Part shown: piece by piece, positions 1 to 9,955 of the stretch
Position numbering within the stretch: position 1 is the stretch's first letter
Layout of the letters: each line of letters begins with the position of its first letter
Assembly (NCBI RefSeq): GCF_001509485.1
Contig: NZ_LLZI01000068.1
Span: forward strand, 1-64,000
From: Streptomyces sp. NRRL F-4489
GTDB taxonomy: Bacteria; Actinomycetota; Actinomycetes; Streptomycetales; Streptomycetaceae
DNA: 64,000 nucleotides
Direction: 5' to 3'
Position numbers and translations under genes: made by a program
Notes under the pieces: generated by a model
What the model saw: the letters and a program-made list of their open reading frames with translations, nothing else
Database searches by the model: none
Told to the model about the DNA's origin: nothing

Positions 1-95
1 CCCGCCGCCTTCGCGGCCGCCGGCCGCTCCAGCAACGGAAGCTCGGTGAACAGGATCGACAGGTTGACGTTGAAGCGCGTGTCCGTGAAACCCAT
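1..95 (-). CDS. hyi: Hydroxypyruvate isomerase, N-terminal fragment cut by the window edge
   Basis: Only the first 31 codons are inside the window. The start ATG lies at 95-93 and is preceded on the minus strand by a GGAAGGAG ribosome binding site. The visible protein begins MGFTDTRFNVNLSILFTELP, which I recognise as the first beta strand of the TIM-barrel hydroxypyruvate isomerase family. The enzyme interconverts hydroxypyruvate and tartronate semialdehyde, the product of Gcl. It lies directly downstream of gcl in the same direction with a 137-bp gap that contains its own operator-like site, which supports the assignment. The family call rests on a short stretch and on context. Confidence 0.8.
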   Translation of the reverse strand, partial: MGFTDTRFNVNLSILFTELPLLERPAAAKAA

Positions 96-131
96 AGGGC
101 CCGGCGCTCCTTCCGGATAGCGGATTTCGGT

Positions 132-147
132 TTTTGCTTTACGGGAT
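132..147. promoter_or_regulatory. Operator-like site between gcl and hyi
   Basis: TTTTGCTTTACGGGAT sits 36 bp upstream of the hyi start. Its first ten bases are identical to a site upstream of gcl (2095-2104), and it also resembles the palindromic gcl site at 2074-2089. Probably a binding site for the same glyoxylate/allantoin-type regulator. Inference from repetition only. Confidence 0.45.
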
Positions 148-232
148 GGTGCGGGCGCCGGACGCGGCGGTCAAGCCGCGCCCGGCATCTGGCCGGAACG
201 GGGCCGGAAACCGGCCCCGCCCGGCGCGGGCG

Positions 233-2014
<1,782 letters not shown>

Positions 2015-2071
2015 CGGTACTCCTGCGTCGACCTGTCACGGGCAAGTCCGGCCGAAGAGGCCGGGACCATC

Positions 2072-2110
2072 AATTCCGCATCATGGAATTAATGTTTTGC
2101 TTTATGGAAG
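2072..2110. promoter_or_regulatory. Two operator-like sites upstream of gcl
   Basis: Site one (2072-2090) is a perfect inverted repeat, AATTCC-N7-GGAATT. Site two (2095-2110), TTTTGCTTTATGGAAG, matches the 16-bp core of site one at 11 of 16 positions and begins 21 bp, two helical turns, further on. Both lie 60-95 bp upstream of the gcl start, the expected place for a repressor of the IclR/AllR type. The rest of the 2015-2354 gap holds the promoter area of the small gene at 2355 and nothing else I recognise. Confidence 0.55.
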
Positions 2111-2354
2111 GAACGTAGAGCGAGTCGTCCGACCCGTCAAGAGGTGTCCTGGCCAGTGGGCGGGTGGCGCTTGAAACGCGCGGAGGCGGAGGGATGCCGG
2201 GCGACCGGGCGGCGTCTCACCATGTGGACGTGGAACTGATCACATACGGGGCCTGGCATGGGCGGGTCATGATTGGGTAGTCGGGCGCGCGGCGGCGCGC
2301 GCCACCCGCTGGCCGCCGCCGCCGGCACAGACCGAAATTCTTCAGGAGTCCTCC

Positions 2355-2528
2355 ATGCCCGCCCCCGTCCCAGCCCCCGCGCCCGCCCCGGCGAGCGGTT
2401 CACCGATCTACGAGAGCCTCGTCTCGGAACACGGCGACGTGCTCGCCGAGAGCCGCCGCGCCGCCCAGGAGACCCAGCGCGAGGCCGACCGGCTGCTGCA
2501 CTTCGCCCCGCGCGACGGCAAGGACTGA
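2355..2528 (+). CDS. Small protein of unknown function, 57 aa
   Basis: ATG at 2355 follows an AGGAG ribosome binding site (2344-2348) at normal spacing. The product starts with a Pro-Ala tract (PAPVPAPAPAPAS) and continues as an amphipathic, charged helix rich in Glu, Arg and Gln (residues 19-50, ending LLHFAPRDGKD). There is no signal peptide or membrane segment. Third-position GC is very high throughout and a strong hairpin terminator follows, both of which favour a real gene. I do not recognise a family. It is monocistronic, between the gcl operators and the acyl-CoA dehydrogenase gene. Confidence 0.7.
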   Translation: MPAPVPAPAPAPASGSPIYESLVSEHGDVLAESRRAAQETQREADRLLHFAPRDGKD

Positions 2529-2543
2529 CGCCCGGCACGCGAA

Positions 2544-2578
2544 AGGGCGGGGGCGGGCTCTCGCCCTGCCCCCGCCCT
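2544..2578. terminator. Hairpin terminator shared by converging genes
   Basis: AGGGCGGGGGC (2544-2554) pairs perfectly with GCCCCCGCCCT (2568-2578). It lies between the end of the 57-aa gene on the plus strand and the end of the acyl-CoA dehydrogenase gene on the minus strand. No U tract, as is common in Streptomyces. Confidence 0.6.
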
Positions 2579-2615
2579 CCGGCGCGGTGTCCTCGCGTTC
2601 CTTGACTTCCTTGCG

Positions 2616-3839
2616 TCAGCGGATCGGCATCCCCGACAGCGCGCGGGCGATGACCAGCCGCTGGATCTCGCTGGTGCCCTCGAAGATGGTGTAGATCGCC
2701 GCGTCGCGGTGCATCCGCTCGACCGGGTACTCCCGCGTGAAGCCGTTGCCGCCGAGGATCTGGATCGCCTGCGCGGTGACCTTCTTGGCGGTCTCACTGG
2801 CGAACAGCTTCGACATCGAGCCCTCGGCGTGCTCGAACTTCTTGCCCGTGGTGGCCATCCAGGACGCGCGCCACACCAGGAGCCGCGCGGCGTCGATCTG
2901 CGTGCGCATATCGGCCAGTTGGAAGGCCACGCCCTGGTTGTCGATGATCGGGCGGCCGAACTGCTCACGCGTCCTGGCGTACTCCAGCGCCTCCTCGTAC
3001 GCCGCGCGGGCGGTGCCCACGGCCATCGCGCCGACGGCCGGCCGGGACGCCTCGAACGTCGCCATCGCGGCGTTCTTCACGCGCTCCCCGCCCTTGGCGC
3101 GCTCGCGGGCCCGGGCCAGCCGCTCGTCCAGCTTGTCCTTGCCGCCCAGCAGGCAGTGGCCGGGGACCCGGACGTCCTCCAGGACGACCTCGGCGGTGTG
3201 CGAGGCGCGGATGCCGTGCTTCTTGAACTTCTGGCCCTGGGAGAGGCCGGGGGTGCCCGGCGGGACGATGAACGAGGCGTGGCCCTTGGAGCCCAGCTCC
3301 GGGTCCACCACGGCGACCACGACGTGGACGTTGGCGATCCCGCCGTTGGTGGCCCAGGTCTTGGTGCCGTTGAGCACCCACTCGTCCTTGGCCTCGTCGT
3401 AGACCGCGCGGGTGCGCATCGCGGCGACGTCGGAGCCGGCGTCCGGCTCGGACGAGCAGAACGCGGCGACCTTGACGTCACTGGCGTCGCCGTACATCTG
3501 CGGGACCCAGGTGCCGATCTGCTCCTCCGTGCCGTTGGCTAGGACGCCGACGGCGGCCAGGCCGGTGCCCACGATGGACAGCGCGATCCCGGCGTCGCCC
3601 CAGAACAGCTCCTCCATGGTCATCGGGATGCCCAGGCCGGTGGGGTCGAAGAACTGCTGGGCGTAGAAGTCCAGGGAGTACAGGCCGATCTTGGCGGCCT
3701 CCTGGATGACCGGCCAGGGGGTCTCCTCGCGCTCGTCCCATTCGGCGGCGGCGGGGCGTATGACGTCCGCGGCGAAACCGTGGATCCAGTCGCGGACGTC
3801 CCTCTGCTCGTCGTTGAGCTCCATGGTGAACTCGGCCAT
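2616..3839 (-). CDS. Acyl-CoA dehydrogenase
   Basis: FAD-dependent desaturation of an acyl-CoA at the alpha-beta position. The 407-aa product has the three-part family fold: helical N-terminal domain (MELNDEQRDVRDW), beta domain with the FAD/substrate loop (FCSSEPDAGSD, near 128-138; TKTWATNGG) and C-terminal helical domain ending with the signature ILGGNGF and YTIFEGTSEIQ, whose glutamate (FEG) is the usual catalytic base. Length is typical. Substrate chain length cannot be read from the sequence. The gene is divergent from a TetR regulator with a paired operator between them, so it is probably the regulator's target in fatty or branched acid breakdown. Confidence 0.93.
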   Translation of the reverse strand: MAEFTMELNDEQRDVRDWIHGFAADVIRPAAAEWDEREETPWPVIQEAAKIGLYSLDFYAQQFFDPTGLGIPMTMEELFWGDAGIALSIVGTGLAAVGVLANGTEEQIGTWVPQMYGDASDVKVAAFCSSEPDAGSDVAAMRTRAVYDEAKDEWVLNGTKTWATNGGIANVHVVVAVVDPELGSKGHASFIVPPGTPGLSQGQKFKKHGIRASHTAEVVLEDVRVPGHCLLGGKDKLDERLARARERAKGGERVKNAAMATFEASRPAVGAMAVGTARAAYEEALEYARTREQFGRPIIDNQGVAFQLADMRTQIDAARLLVWRASWMATTGKKFEHAEGSMSKLFASETAKKVTAQAIQILGGNGFTREYPVERMHRDAAIYTIFEGTSEIQRLVIARALSGMPIR

Positions 3840-3869
3840 GTCCCCTCCAGTGGTGCGTACAGCCAGCGA

Positions 3870-3918
3870 TTACTTGCGGTAACACGCGCGGTGGCCCGAG
3901 TCTGTTACCCGCCAGTAA
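3870..3918. promoter_or_regulatory. Paired inverted-repeat operator between acyl-CoA dehydrogenase and tetR
   Basis: TTACTTGCGGTAACA (3870-3884) faces TGTTACCCGCCAGTAA (3903-3918); the second is the reverse complement of the first apart from one inserted base and one substitution. Each arm is itself of the form TTAC-N5/6-GTAA, so this looks like two dimer sites in opposite orientation. It lies in the 187-bp gap between divergent genes, as expected for autoregulation by the adjacent TetR protein. Confidence 0.6.
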
Positions 3919-4026
3919 GGGATGTCAACTCCACCCGGGCCCGATCGCGCCGCGCGGTTCGGGAGACACCGAGCGGGGGTGTTACGTTGCGCGAGCGCCA
4001 CGCATTCACAAGGGGGCACCACGAGC

Positions 4027-4725
4027 ATGGACAGCATCGACCGCACCGGGCGGACCACCGGGCAGGCCGGCACCGAGCGGCACGGCACGGAAGGCGGCGA
4101 CCGGCAGCGGTCCGCGACCGAGCGCAGACGGCGGGAGCTGCTGGAGGCAGCCGAACGCATCGTGCTGCGCGACGGCCCGGGCGCGTCGATGAACGCGATC
4201 GCCGCCGAGGCCGGGATCACCAAGCCGATCCTCTACCGGCACTTCGGCGACAAGGGCGGCCTCTACCGCGCGCTGGCCGTACGCCACACCGACGCCCTGC
4301 TGGCCAACCTCCGGGCCGCCCTGGACGGCCACCGGGTGCGCCGGGACCGGGTCGAGGCCACCCTCGACGCCTACCTGGCCGCCATCGAGGCCCGGCCCCA
4401 GGTCTACCGCTTCCTGATGCACCCGGCCGACGAGGACGTCCCCGCGGAGTCCGGTTTCGACGTGGGCCGGCACTCCGCCCCGCTGCTCCGCCGGCTCGGC
4501 GAGGAGCTGGCCGAGGTCATCTCCGAACGGCTCGACCTCGGGCCGGACGGCGCGGAGCGGGCCCGGGTGTGGGGGCACGGCATCGTCGGCATGATGCACG
4601 CGGCCGGCGACTGGTGGCTGCGCGAACGCCCCTGCTCCCGCGAGCAGTTGGTGCGCCATCTGACCGATCTGCTGTGGGGCCAGCTGGCCACCGTCAAGGA
4701 CCTGGCGGGCGGTCCCGGCTTCTGA
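4027..4725 (+). CDS. TetR/AcrR family transcriptional regulator
   Basis: Cytoplasmic repressor, 232 aa. Residues about 33-80 form the TetR helix-turn-helix (TERRRRELLEAAERIVLRDG, then AIAAEAGITKPILYRHFGDK). The C-terminal half is an all-helical ligand and dimer domain with acidic and histidine-containing helices. I start at 4027, because AAGGGGG lies about ten bases upstream; an in-frame ATG at 3922 would add a basic tail overlapping the operator. Divergent from the acyl-CoA dehydrogenase gene across the TTAC/GTAA operators, so an acyl-CoA-type ligand is a fair inference. It ends 15 bp from def on the opposite strand. Confidence 0.9.
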   Translation: MDSIDRTGRTTGQAGTERHGTEGGDRQRSATERRRRELLEAAERIVLRDGPGASMNAIAAEAGITKPILYRHFGDKGGLYRALAVRHTDALLANLRAALDGHRVRRDRVEATLDAYLAAIEARPQVYRFLMHPADEDVPAESGFDVGRHSAPLLRRLGEELAEVISERLDLGPDGAERARVWGHGIVGMMHAAGDWWLRERPCSREQLVRHLTDLLWGQLATVKDLAGGPGF

Positions 4726-4740
4726 CGCCGGGCGGCCGGG

Positions 4741-5334
4741 TCAGGCCGGCGCCGCGGCGCCGTCGGCGTCGTGCACGGCCTGGGCGTCCGGCCGGCCCGC
4801 CGCCCACGGGGCCCGGGCCGCCGCGCGCAGCGCCCGGCGGCGCCGCAGTCCGGTGAGGCGGTCGACGTACAGACCGCCTTCGAGGTGGTCGCACTCGTGC
4901 TGGAGGCAGCGGGCGAAGAAGCCGGTGCCGGTCACCGTCACCGGCTCCCCGGTGGCCGTGACGCCCGTCACCACGGCGCGGTCGTGGCGCGGGGTGCCGG
5001 CCTCGATACCGGGCAGCGACAGGCACCCCTCGGGGCCGCGGACCACCGGCCCGTCCACCTCCACCAGCCGGGGGTTGACGAGGTGGCCCAGATGCCGGCG
5101 GTCCTCGTCGTCGGGGCAGTCGTAGACGAACACCCGCAGCCCGGTGCCGATCTGGTTGGCGGCCAGGCCGACGCCGTTCGCGGCGTACATCGTCGCGAAC
5201 ATGTCCTCGATCAGCGCGGCCAGCTCGCCGTCGAAGGCGGTGACCTCCGCGCACGGGCGGGCCAGCACGGGATCGCCGTACAGACTCAGCGGGCGGGGGC
5301 GGCCGGAGCTGCCGGGGAGGGTGCGGTGGCGCAT
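4741..5334 (-). CDS. def: Peptide deformylase
   Basis: Removes the formyl group from the initiator methionine of new proteins. The 197-aa product shows all three metal-site motifs: GVGLAANQIG (about 54-63), EGCLSLPG (about 102-109) and the metal-binding HECDH (QHECDHLEGG, about 144-153). I place the start at 5334; the frame stays open far upstream through murT, but deformylase homology begins with LSLYGDPVL about 16 codons in. The C-terminal 35 residues are Arg/Ala-rich, as in other actinobacterial copies. Streptomyces usually has several deformylases; this one stands alone, convergent with tetR and divergent from murT. Confidence 0.93.
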   Translation of the reverse strand: MRHRTLPGSSGRPRPLSLYGDPVLARPCAEVTAFDGELAALIEDMFATMYAANGVGLAANQIGTGLRVFVYDCPDDEDRRHLGHLVNPRLVEVDGPVVRGPEGCLSLPGIEAGTPRHDRAVVTGVTATGEPVTVTGTGFFARCLQHECDHLEGGLYVDRLTGLRRRRALRAAARAPWAAGRPDAQAVHDADGAAAPA

Positions 5335-5520
5335 GCGCCCAGCGTACGGGCCGGACGGACCGGATGACGTCACACAGGTGGCGGAGTTCGGGCCGGGCGC
5401 CGGATCTCGATAGGCTGCACTCCGACCGAAGCCTCCGGCCGGTCGGCGGCCGCGGAGGAGGCGCTCCCCCGGCGGCCTTCGCGGGCAGGAGCGTGCCGGA
5501 TGCAAGGAGGATCTAGGACG

Positions 5521-6759
5521 ATGGCAGGCAACACGGAGCCGCTGTCGCCGCGGGCCAAGCTGGCCGTGACGGCCGGCAAGGCCGCGGCAGCGGTGTCGCG
5601 CGCGGCGGGACGCGGCAGCGGATCGGTGATCGGTGGCCGGGTGGCGCTCAAGCTCGACCCCGACCTGCTGGCCTCGCTGGCCAGGCACCTCGACGTGGTC
5701 CTGGTGTCCGCGACCAACGGCAAGACGACCACCACCCGGCTGATCGCCGAGGCGCTGCGGGCCAGCGGCCCGGTGGTCTCCAACGCGCTGGGCGCCAACA
5801 TGCCCGCGGGCATCACCTCGGCGCTGGCCGGCGGCTCGGACGCCAAGTACGGCGTCATCGAGGTGGACGAGAAGTACCTGGCGACGGTGGCCCGGGACGT
5901 CACCCCCAAGGCCATAGCGCTGCTGAACCTCTCCCGGGACCAGCTCGACCGGGCCGCCGAGACCCGGATGCTGGCCGAGCGCTGGCGCGAGGGCCTGTCC
6001 GGCTCCAAGGCGCTGATCGTCGCCAACGCCGACGACCCGCTGATCGTCTGGGCGGCCTCGTCGTCCGCGAACGTGGTGTGGGTCGCGGCCGGCCAGGAGT
6101 GGAAGGACGACGCCTGGTCCTGCCCGTCGTGCGGCGGTGTGATGCAGCGGCCGGGCGACGACTGGTTCTGCGCCGAGTGCGGTTTCCGCCGCCCGACGCC
6201 GAGCTGGGCGCTCTCCGGCGACCACGTGCTGGACCCGCACGGCAGCGCCTGGCCGATCAAGCTCCAGCTGCCGGGCCGCGCCAACAAGGCCAACGCCACC
6301 ACCTCCGCCGCGGTCGCGGCCGCCTTCGGGGTGCCGCCGCAGGTCGCCCTGGAGCGGATGTTCGCGGTCCAGGCGGTGGCCGGCCGGTACGACGTGGTGA
6401 CGTTCCAGGAGCGCGAGCTGCGGCTGCTGCTGGCGAAGAACCCGGCCGGCTGGCTGGAGACCTTCTCGCTGATCGACGGACCGCCCACCCCGGTGATCAT
6501 GTCGGTGAACGCGCGCGGCGCGGACGGCACCGACACCTCCTGGCTGTGGGACGTGGACTACACCCGGCTCGCCGGGCACCCGCTGTTCGTGCTGGGCGAC
6601 CGCAAGCTGGACCTGGCCGTGCGCCTGGAGGTCGCCGGACTGGACTTCGAGGTGTGCGACACCCTCGACGACGCGGTGGCGATGGCCCCGCCCGGCCGCA
6701 TCGAGGTCATCGCCAACTACACGGCCTTCCAGGACCTGCGCCGCCGGGTGGGCAACTGA
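5521..6759 (+). CDS. murT: Lipid II isoglutaminyl synthase, Mur-ligase subunit MurT
   Basis: With GatD, amidates the D-glutamate of the lipid II stem peptide to D-isoglutamine, activating it with ATP at the inner membrane face. The 412-aa protein has a Mur-ligase P loop (SATNGKTTTT, 63-72), the central-domain stretch LNLSRDQLDR (135-144) and the MurT-specific inserted zinc ribbon with Cys201, Cys204, Cys217 and Cys220 (CPSC and CAEC). The C-terminal domain is the DUF1727 type. The ATG at 5521 follows AAGGAGG at good spacing; an in-frame ATG at 5500 lacks one. Divergent from def and 39 bp upstream of gatD. Confidence 0.95.
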   Translation: MAGNTEPLSPRAKLAVTAGKAAAAVSRAAGRGSGSVIGGRVALKLDPDLLASLARHLDVVLVSATNGKTTTTRLIAEALRASGPVVSNALGANMPAGITSALAGGSDAKYGVIEVDEKYLATVARDVTPKAIALLNLSRDQLDRAAETRMLAERWREGLSGSKALIVANADDPLIVWAASSSANVVWVAAGQEWKDDAWSCPSCGGVMQRPGDDWFCAECGFRRPTPSWALSGDHVLDPHGSAWPIKLQLPGRANKANATTSAAVAAAFGVPPQVALERMFAVQAVAGRYDVVTFQERELRLLLAKNPAGWLETFSLIDGPPTPVIMSVNARGADGTDTSWLWDVDYTRLAGHPLFVLGDRKLDLAVRLEVAGLDFEVCDTLDDAVAMAPPGRIEVIANYTAFQDLRRRVGN

Positions 6760-6798
6760 GTGCGGTCCACCGACAGTCACGGACAAGGACGAGCGAGC

Positions 6799-7527
6799 AT
6801 GAGTGACAACAGCCTGCGCGTGGTGTGGGTCTACCCGGACCTGCTCAGCACCTACGGCGACCAGGGCAACGTCCTGGTGGTGGAGCGGCGGGCGCGCCAG
6901 CGCCGCCTGGACGTCCAGCGCCTGGACGTCCGCTCCGACCAGCAGATCCCCACCTCCGGGGACATCTACCTGATCGGCGGCGGCGAGGACCGGCCGCAGC
7001 GGCTGGCGGCCGAGCGGCTGATCCGCGACGGCGGCCTGGAGCGCGCGGTCTCCAACGGCGCGATCGTCTTCTCGGTGTGCGCCGGCTACCAGATCCTCGG
7101 CCACGAGTTCATCAACGACCTCGGCGAGCGGCAGCAGGGCCTGGGGCTGCTGGACGTGGTCAGCACCCGCGGTGAGGGCGCCCGGTGCGTGGGCGACGTA
7201 CTGGCCGATATCGACCCGCAGTTGGGGCTGCCGCCGCTGACCGGCTTCGAGAACCACCAGGGCGTGACGCACCTGGGCCAGAGCGCCCGGCCGTTCGCCA
7301 AGGTGCGGTTCGGCAACGGCAACGGCGTCGGCGACGGCTACGAGGGCGCGTGGAACGACACCGTCTTCGGGACGTACATGCACGGTCCGGTGATGGCCCG
7401 CAACCCGCACATCGCGGACCTGCTGATCAAGCTCGCGCTGGACGTCAACGCGCTGCCGCCGGCCGACGACCGGTGGTACGAGGCGCTGCGCCAGGAGCGG
7501 ATCGCGGCGGCGACCGAGAACGCCTGA
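6799..7527 (+). CDS. gatD: Lipid II isoglutaminyl synthase, glutaminase subunit GatD
   Basis: Class I glutamine amidotransferase that releases ammonia from glutamine for MurT. The 242-aa product carries the CobB/CobQ-like amidotransferase fold with the nucleophile Cys94 in SVCAGYQILG (the same position number as in S. aureus and pneumococcal GatD) and the catalytic histidine 195 in TYMHGPV. The start is taken 39 bp after murT; the SD is weak (GGAC). A 15-bp hairpin terminator follows 13 bp after the stop, so murT-gatD form a two-gene unit. Confidence 0.95.
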   Translation: MSDNSLRVVWVYPDLLSTYGDQGNVLVVERRARQRRLDVQRLDVRSDQQIPTSGDIYLIGGGEDRPQRLAAERLIRDGGLERAVSNGAIVFSVCAGYQILGHEFINDLGERQQGLGLLDVVSTRGEGARCVGDVLADIDPQLGLPPLTGFENHQGVTHLGQSARPFAKVRFGNGNGVGDGYEGAWNDTVFGTYMHGPVMARNPHIADLLIKLALDVNALPPADDRWYEALRQERIAAATENA

Positions 7528-7540
7528 CGGCCCGTGGGGA

Positions 7541-7579
7541 ACGGCCGGATCCGGGTGCCCAGAGCCCGGATCCGGCCGT
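7541..7579 (+). terminator. Rho-independent terminator after gatD
   Basis: A perfect 15-bp stem, ACGGCCGGATCCGGG (7541-7555) with its complement at 7565-7579, a 9-nt loop, and a TTTT run ending the stem. The strongest canonical terminator in the window. Confidence 0.85.
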
Positions 7580-7637
7580 TTTCCGTGCGCGCGCGTCCGC
7601 ACTGCGGGCGCCCGTGTGCCCGGGGGCGGCGCGCTTG

Positions 7638-7685
7638 TAGGCTGAGCGGCATCCAACCGGACGACGGGGTCCGGGCGTCCGGTTG
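7638..7685 (+). promoter_or_regulatory. Promoter -10 and hairpin leader of the phosphofructokinase gene
   Basis: TAGGCT at 7638-7643 resembles a -10 box. It is followed by CAACCGGACG (7654-7663) and its perfect complement CGTCCGGTTG (7676-7685) around a 12-nt loop, ending 24 nt before the start codon. The hairpin would lie in the 5' untranslated RNA, or serve as a repressor site; the sequence does not say which. Confidence 0.5.
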
Positions 7686-7709
7686 AGTTTCGATGGGTTT
7701 GTACGAGCA

Positions 7710-8735
7710 ATGCGCATTGGTGTCCTCACCTCCGGGGGCGACTGCCCCGGTCTGAACGCCGTCATCCGGTCCGTCGTCCACCGCGCCACCGCCGATCACG
7801 GGGATGAGGTGATCGGTTTCCGGGACGGCTGGAAGGGCCTGCTGGAAGGCGATCACCGCAAGCTCGACCTGGACGCCGTCGCCGGCATCCTGGCCCGCGG
7901 CGGCACCATCCTCGGGTCGTCCCGGGTGCAGCCGGCCCATCTGCGGGACGGTGTCGAGCGGGCCCGCGGCCACGTCGCCGAGCTGGGCCTGGACGCCGTC
8001 ATCCCGATCGGCGGCGAGGGCACGCTGAAGGCGGCGCGGCTGCTGTCGGACGCCGGGCTGCCGATCGTCGGTGTGCCGAAGACCATCGACAACGACATCG
8101 CGGTCACCGACGTGACGTTCGGCTTCGACACCGCGGTGGGGGTCGCCACCGAGGCGCTGGACCGGCTGAAGACCACCGCCGAGTCGCACCAGCGGGTGAT
8201 GATCGTCGAGGTGATGGGGCGGCACACCGGCTGGATCGCGCTGCACTCGGGGATGGCGGCCGGCGCGCACGCGATCGTGGTGCCGGAGCGGCCGTTCGAC
8301 ATCGACGAGCTGACCGCGCGGGTCGGCGCGCGGTTCGAGGCCGGCAAGAAGTTCGCGATCGTGGTGGCCGCCGAGGGCGCCAAACCGCGCGCCGGCACCA
8401 TGCCGTTCGACGAGGGCGGCACGGACGTCTACGGGCACGAGCGGTTCGCCGGGGTGGCCCGGCAGCTGTCGGTGGAACTGGAGCGGCGGCTCGGCAAGGA
8501 GGCCCGCCCGGTCATCCTCGGCCACGTCCAGCGCGGCGGCACGCCGACCGCGTACGACCGTGTGCTCGCCACCCGCTTCGGCTGGCACGCGGTGGAGGCC
8601 GCGCACCGCGGCGAGTTCGGGATGATGACCGCGCTGCGCGGTACGGAGATCACGCTGGTGCCGCTGGCCGAGGCCGTGGAGAGCCTGAAGACGGTGCCGG
8701 CCGAGCGCTACGACGAGGCGGAGTGCGTGCTGTGA
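7710..8735 (+). CDS. pfkA: 6-phosphofructokinase, atypical ATP type
   Basis: Phosphorylates fructose 6-phosphate at C1 in glycolysis. The 341-aa product has the A-type PFK fold: GVLTSGGDCPGLNAVIR (4-20), GGEGTL with Gly104, PKTIDND with Lys124 and the catalytic Asp127, and MGRHTGW in the sugar-phosphate site. In this family Gly104 points to ATP and Asp104 to pyrophosphate as donor, while Lys124 is the residue of pyrophosphate enzymes; the mixed pair marks the actinobacterial ATP-using clade. ATG 7710 begins the conserved MRIGVLTSGG; an upstream in-frame GTG would add nine unconserved residues. Monocistronic between two hairpin terminators. Confidence 0.93.
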   Translation: MRIGVLTSGGDCPGLNAVIRSVVHRATADHGDEVIGFRDGWKGLLEGDHRKLDLDAVAGILARGGTILGSSRVQPAHLRDGVERARGHVAELGLDAVIPIGGEGTLKAARLLSDAGLPIVGVPKTIDNDIAVTDVTFGFDTAVGVATEALDRLKTTAESHQRVMIVEVMGRHTGWIALHSGMAAGAHAIVVPERPFDIDELTARVGARFEAGKKFAIVVAAEGAKPRAGTMPFDEGGTDVYGHERFAGVARQLSVELERRLGKEARPVILGHVQRGGTPTAYDRVLATRFGWHAVEAAHRGEFGMMTALRGTEITLVPLAEAVESLKTVPAERYDEAECVL

Positions 8736-8772
8736 GCCGTTCGTAGCTCCCGCGGGACCCCGCGCGCGCGTC

Positions 8773-8808
8773 AGGCGCCCCCGGCCGATGCCCCGGCCGG
8801 GGGCGCCT
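8773..8808 (+). terminator. Hairpin terminator after pfkA
   Basis: AGGCGCCCCCGGCC (8773-8786) and its exact complement (8795-8808) form a 14-bp stem with an 8-nt loop, 38 nt after the pfkA stop. There is no U tract. Confidence 0.65.
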
Positions 8809-8852
8809 CTACGCTTGTCGCCGGAGCATTGGTACGAATCAGGAGCGAGCGG

Positions 8853-9812
8853 ATGCATCACAGCGGGCACGGCATGGACGGCATGAACATGGATCTGCCG
8901 CCGTTCACGCTGGGGCGGGGCCTCGCGTTCGGTGGTGATGCGTTCTTCCTGGTCGGCTGCGTGCTGGCGCTGGCGCTGTACGGCTGGGCGGTGGTCCGGC
9001 TGCGGCGGCGCGGCGACGCGTGGCCGGCGGGCCGGGTCGTGGCGTGGGCGCTGGGCGTGCTGACGGTGGCGGTGTCGATGTGCACCAAGCTGAACGACTA
9101 CGGCATGGTGATGTTCAGCGTGCACATGGTCCAGCACATGATCGTCAGCATGCTGTCGCCGATCCTGCTGCTGCTCGGGGCGCCGGTGACGCTGGCGCTG
9201 CGGGCGCTGCCGGCCGCCGGGCGGGGCCGCAAGGGGCCGCGGGAGCTGCTGGTGGCGCTGCTGCACAGCCGCTACATGCGGGTGATCACGCACCCGGCGT
9301 TCACCATCCCGCTGTTCATCGCGAGCCTGTACGCGCTGTACTTCTCCCCGCTGTTCGACTTCCTGATGCAGTCGCGGGCCGGGCACATCGCGATGATGGT
9401 GCACTTCCTCGCGGTCGGCCTGGTCTTCTTCTGGCCGATCATGGGCGTGGACCCGGGTCCGCACCGGCCGGGCCACATCATGCGGATCCTGGAGCTCTTC
9501 GCGGGCATGCCGTTCCACGCGTTCTTCGGTATCGCGCTGATGATGGCGTCCGAGCCGATGGTCACCACGTTTCTGCACCCGCCGGCCTCGCTGGGCATCG
9601 AAGCGCTGGGCGATCAGCAGGCGGCGGGCGGTATCGCCTGGGCGTTCAGCGAGATCCCGTCGGTGGTGGTGCTGATCGCGCTGGTCTTCCAGTGGTACAA
9701 GTCCGAGGAGCGGGTCTCGCAGCGCGCCGACCGGGCCGCGGACCGCAACGGCGACAAGGAGCTGGCGGACTACAACGCCTATCTGGCGTCGCTCCACGCG
9801 CGGGGGCGGTAG
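8853..9812 (+). CDS. CtaG-like cytochrome c oxidase assembly membrane protein
   Basis: Integral membrane protein of 319 aa with about seven hydrophobic helices, of the caa3-type oxidase assembly family (CtaG/COX assembly). The N-terminus is histidine- and methionine-rich (MHHSGHGMDGMNMD), and conserved histidines sit in membrane-edge motifs such as SVHMVQHMI, MMVHFL and MPFHAF, which suits copper handling. The C-terminal 35 residues are charged and cytoplasmic. The ATG at 8853 follows AGGAGC; an in-frame GTG at 8829 is possible but puts the SD inside the gene. No oxidase genes are nearby, so the link to oxidase assembly comes from family membership alone. Confidence 0.82.
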   Translation: MHHSGHGMDGMNMDLPPFTLGRGLAFGGDAFFLVGCVLALALYGWAVVRLRRRGDAWPAGRVVAWALGVLTVAVSMCTKLNDYGMVMFSVHMVQHMIVSMLSPILLLLGAPVTLALRALPAAGRGRKGPRELLVALLHSRYMRVITHPAFTIPLFIASLYALYFSPLFDFLMQSRAGHIAMMVHFLAVGLVFFWPIMGVDPGPHRPGHIMRILELFAGMPFHAFFGIALMMASEPMVTTFLHPPASLGIEALGDQQAAGGIAWAFSEIPSVVVLIALVFQWYKSEERVSQRADRAADRNGDKELADYNAYLASLHARGR

Positions 9813-9955
9813 GAAGGGCCCGCGCCGCCGCGGCCGGATCGGGCCGGGCGGTGCGGAAGGTGATCTGGCGGCACGGGCCGCGGCCGGGGACGATGGTCCC
9901 AGGCCGCGGCCCGTGGCGTTCGGTGGCGGCGGGCCGCCGTGAGGAGGTTGCGGGT

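Noticed and set aside
4741..7710. Single open frame of about 990 codons on the minus strand
   Set aside because: Only its last 197 codons encode deformylase; the rest is antisense to murT and gatD.
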